Positions 62,036 through 64,000 of a stretch of DNA of 64,000 nucleotides are shown here, one piece after another. The notes beneath the pieces are model-generated. The model was given only the letters and a program-made list of their open reading frames with translations. It was not told the DNA's origin and made no database searches. The DNA is taken from assembly GCF_000247815.1 (NCBI RefSeq), contig NC_021677.1, positions 43,374,864 through 43,438,863 of the forward strand, written 5' to 3'. The translations under genes and the position numbers were made by a program. This DNA comes from Ficedula albicollis. Lineage: Eukaryota; Chordata; Aves; Passeriformes; Muscicapidae. The first letter of the stretch is position 1; each line of letters begins with the position of its first letter.

Positions 62036-64000
62036 AAAACTAGAGGTGATTGTATTAGGAAAAAACCTGAAAGAACAAGTGAAACACCAAATAGTAGCAG
62101 GCAGAGGACGGACAAGTAGCTGGGTATTATACAAGAGCAATAAATACATAGGGTGAGAAGACAACATCAAGGAAGAAGGGAAGAGAAAGCTGAGTATTAG
62201 GAGAAAAGAAACAGTGGGCTGCCAGCACCCTCAGGAAGTAGAAGTTACTTGGTGGTAATGAGCAGAGGAAAGACTCTGGGAAGCCCAGTGAAGGGAAGTG
62301 ACACACTGGCTTGCCGATGAAAGGAAAGGAAAGGGCGAGGCAGACAGGACAGAGGATCTCAAACTGCTCCTGGTCATTTTTATAAGATCAAAGAATGGCT
62401 GTTTTCTGAGAGAACCAGAAAGCCTTTGATGTAATGGTAGTTTTGGCAAGATGCTACAGAATCAAAGCAAGAGGAAAAGAAAGTATTAACCCTTCAATTC
62501 AGAATTTCCTCAACATTCATACAAGCAAAGTATGAAAACCAAGAGCTAACAGCAAGACTTAGTTATTGATGGAAGGCACACTGAGAGAGACAGAGAGAGG
62601 GAGAACAAGCACATAAAAATGGATGGTGTCAGGCAGTCATATAATCTCTCTGCAAAATGCATTTGGTATTGTTATCCTTCCAATTCTTCTTTTAAATTGG
62701 ATGATAAACCAGAAAACTGATCCAAATTTGAGCCTGATACTACAGGAGAATAATCTAATAACTTCTACATTGCTGAGTGGATGGAGACAGAAATTCGTTT
62801 TACTGGTATTCAAAACCTCACTTTCTTGAACATAAAAATGCATTACAATAAAATGCATAAATTTTCATACTGAACAGAAAATTCATAATAAATAACAATT
62901 TTGCTGAATACTTACAGCATTACTACAGTTAACCTAGATTTATGGACATTGTTATAAAAAGTTGAATCGTGTCCAGAAAAGTCTGATCCAAGTATTCTAA
63001 GAAAGTGGTAACCTCAATTCTGGGTTCTCTACTGAAAGCAACAAGCTGTTTTATTTTATTGATCAAAGTATATGGAATGCATATGTTCACTGGAATAACT
63101 TCAGGATTTGGTTGATTTCAAACTGAATTTTGCAGTCTTCTCTGTCAGACTAGTACTAGTAAGGGAGAGGAACATGACTTGCAGCTTATGCTCACAAAGA
63201 ACAGTACATATTTATAGAAATCCACAAAAATTCCAAGCACAGCATTGCAGCAGTGTGCACCTACAAAATGCATCCTGACCTTTTTATGAGAAATAAATAC
63301 ACTTTTCATTGTAGTCTCATCTAAGAATACAATGCACACTTTTTTCCCAAAAAGCCATATACCTTTCTCTATAACTAATAGAGAGCCAGATCTTGTATGC
63401 AACAACTAAAGTGTATTCAAGAATAAATTAACTCATTTTATTTAAAGACAAATAATAGTCTTTCAAAATGTCAGACTAATTGATTACTAAAGTAATTAGG
63501 ATATTTACTTGTTAATAGCTATGAAATAATTAAATTCACTTTAATTAACAGCACTAAACCAAATAAAAAAGCCAAACAAAACACATTCTCTAGATACTCA
63601 AAACCTCAGTTTTGCCTATATACTTCTATACTTCTAAAGAGTTGAAGGATTATTCCAGAAAATATCTAGGTTCTTCAGCTCCTTTTATATCCACTAGTGA
63701 GTCTGTCTAACAAGCCTTGTTCTTCTGCTCCTGACCTGCACAACTTGCTAGAGCAAGAAATGGTGTACCTATCTATTGAATCATACATCAAAACTGATCT
63801 GGTTGAGAAAAGAGCCAAAATATCCAAAAGCTTCTTCTAAGTGGGTACTATTTGTTCTTAGGCTCCTTAAAGGTGTGATCAGGTCATGTGTAATATCTTG
63901 AAGGAAGTTCATAATAACAGCACTTTCCTCTGGAAACAGGAGCTGGCAAAAGAAATAGAAGACCCAAGAAACTGCCTGGTACTGTAGACAGGAGATGGAG

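Larger units (their letters stand above)
54255..64000 (-). other. Large CEP128 intron (5' part beyond the window)
   Basis: This is intronic sequence of at least 9.7 kb. It contains a mosaic CR1 (54385-55470), a tandem duplication of the CR1 tail plus flank (55390-56326), a full CR1 3' end (60977-61362) and a second CR1 body fragment (61640-62035). A purine-rich stretch follows at about 62150-62450. Between 56330 and 60970, and from 62460 to 64000, I see only AT-rich sequence with chance frames. I found no upstream exon with both splice sites. Confidence 0.6.

Noticed and set aside
61893..62156. 87-codon plus frame with protein-like start MHKYLKGRCKEEGARLF
   Set aside because: This is the translated CR1 ORF2 end/3' UTR segment (caagtatctgaaaggaagg...), not a host gene.
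1..64000. Search for tRNA, rRNA, CRISPR arrays, bacterial operons or phage genes
   Set aside because: None seen; the splice structure, CR1 load and base composition fit vertebrate nuclear DNA throughout.

Overview
The window looks like nuclear DNA of a bird, possibly a songbird. The evidence is AT-rich vertebrate intergenic and intronic sequence carrying many CR1 LINE copies. Their 3' tails end in the avian-type signature of 'tgattctatgattct' variants preceded by 'ggtcttttccaac'-like text. There is also one long-terminal-repeat fragment of a type I associate with avian endogenous retroviruses (minus-strand start TGTTGTGGTTTA). No prokaryotic gene organisation, rRNA, tRNA, CRISPR array or operon was seen. 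Nearly all open reading frames of 60-170 codons are chance frames in non-coding DNA or antisense frames across LINE relics.

One protein-coding gene is supported, on the minus strand in the right-hand third. Four exons (54254-54177, 51985-51872, 48265-48157 and 44113-44007) have good splice signals, are mutually in phase and end in a stop codon. They encode the last about 135 residues of a coiled-coil protein. From remembered similarity I identify it as CEP128, a component of the subdistal appendages of the mother centriole. The exons themselves are secure; the gene name is probable. The upstream exons must lie beyond position 64000, since 54255-64000 shows no convincing further exon.

Layout: 1-43 kb is a gene desert downstream of that gene. 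It holds an LTR fragment (7.2-7.6 kb), two old CR1-clade reverse-transcriptase relics (11.6-12.7 kb plus strand; 21.1-22.2 kb minus strand), short CR1 tails, probable MIR-like SINE fossils, microsatellites, and one 101-codon minus-strand frame followed by an A-run (17.8-18.1 kb) that could be a retrocopy. 42.4-44.0 kb is the presumed 3' UTR. 44-64 kb is gene body, with CR1 copies and tandem duplications in its introns.

The most distinctive property is a set of nine local direct tandem duplications (units from 56 to 701 bp, two copies each, one with a third partial copy). They lie at 1.0-1.8, 20.4, 22.0, 30.8-31.3, 33.6-34.7, 34.8-34.9, 35.2-36.6, 52.2-52.8 and 55.4-56.3 kb. In most of them the two copies differ by only zero to two visible substitutions. 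They are either recent local duplications or assembly artefacts in which two alleles were placed in series. I found no convincing new multi-gene system.
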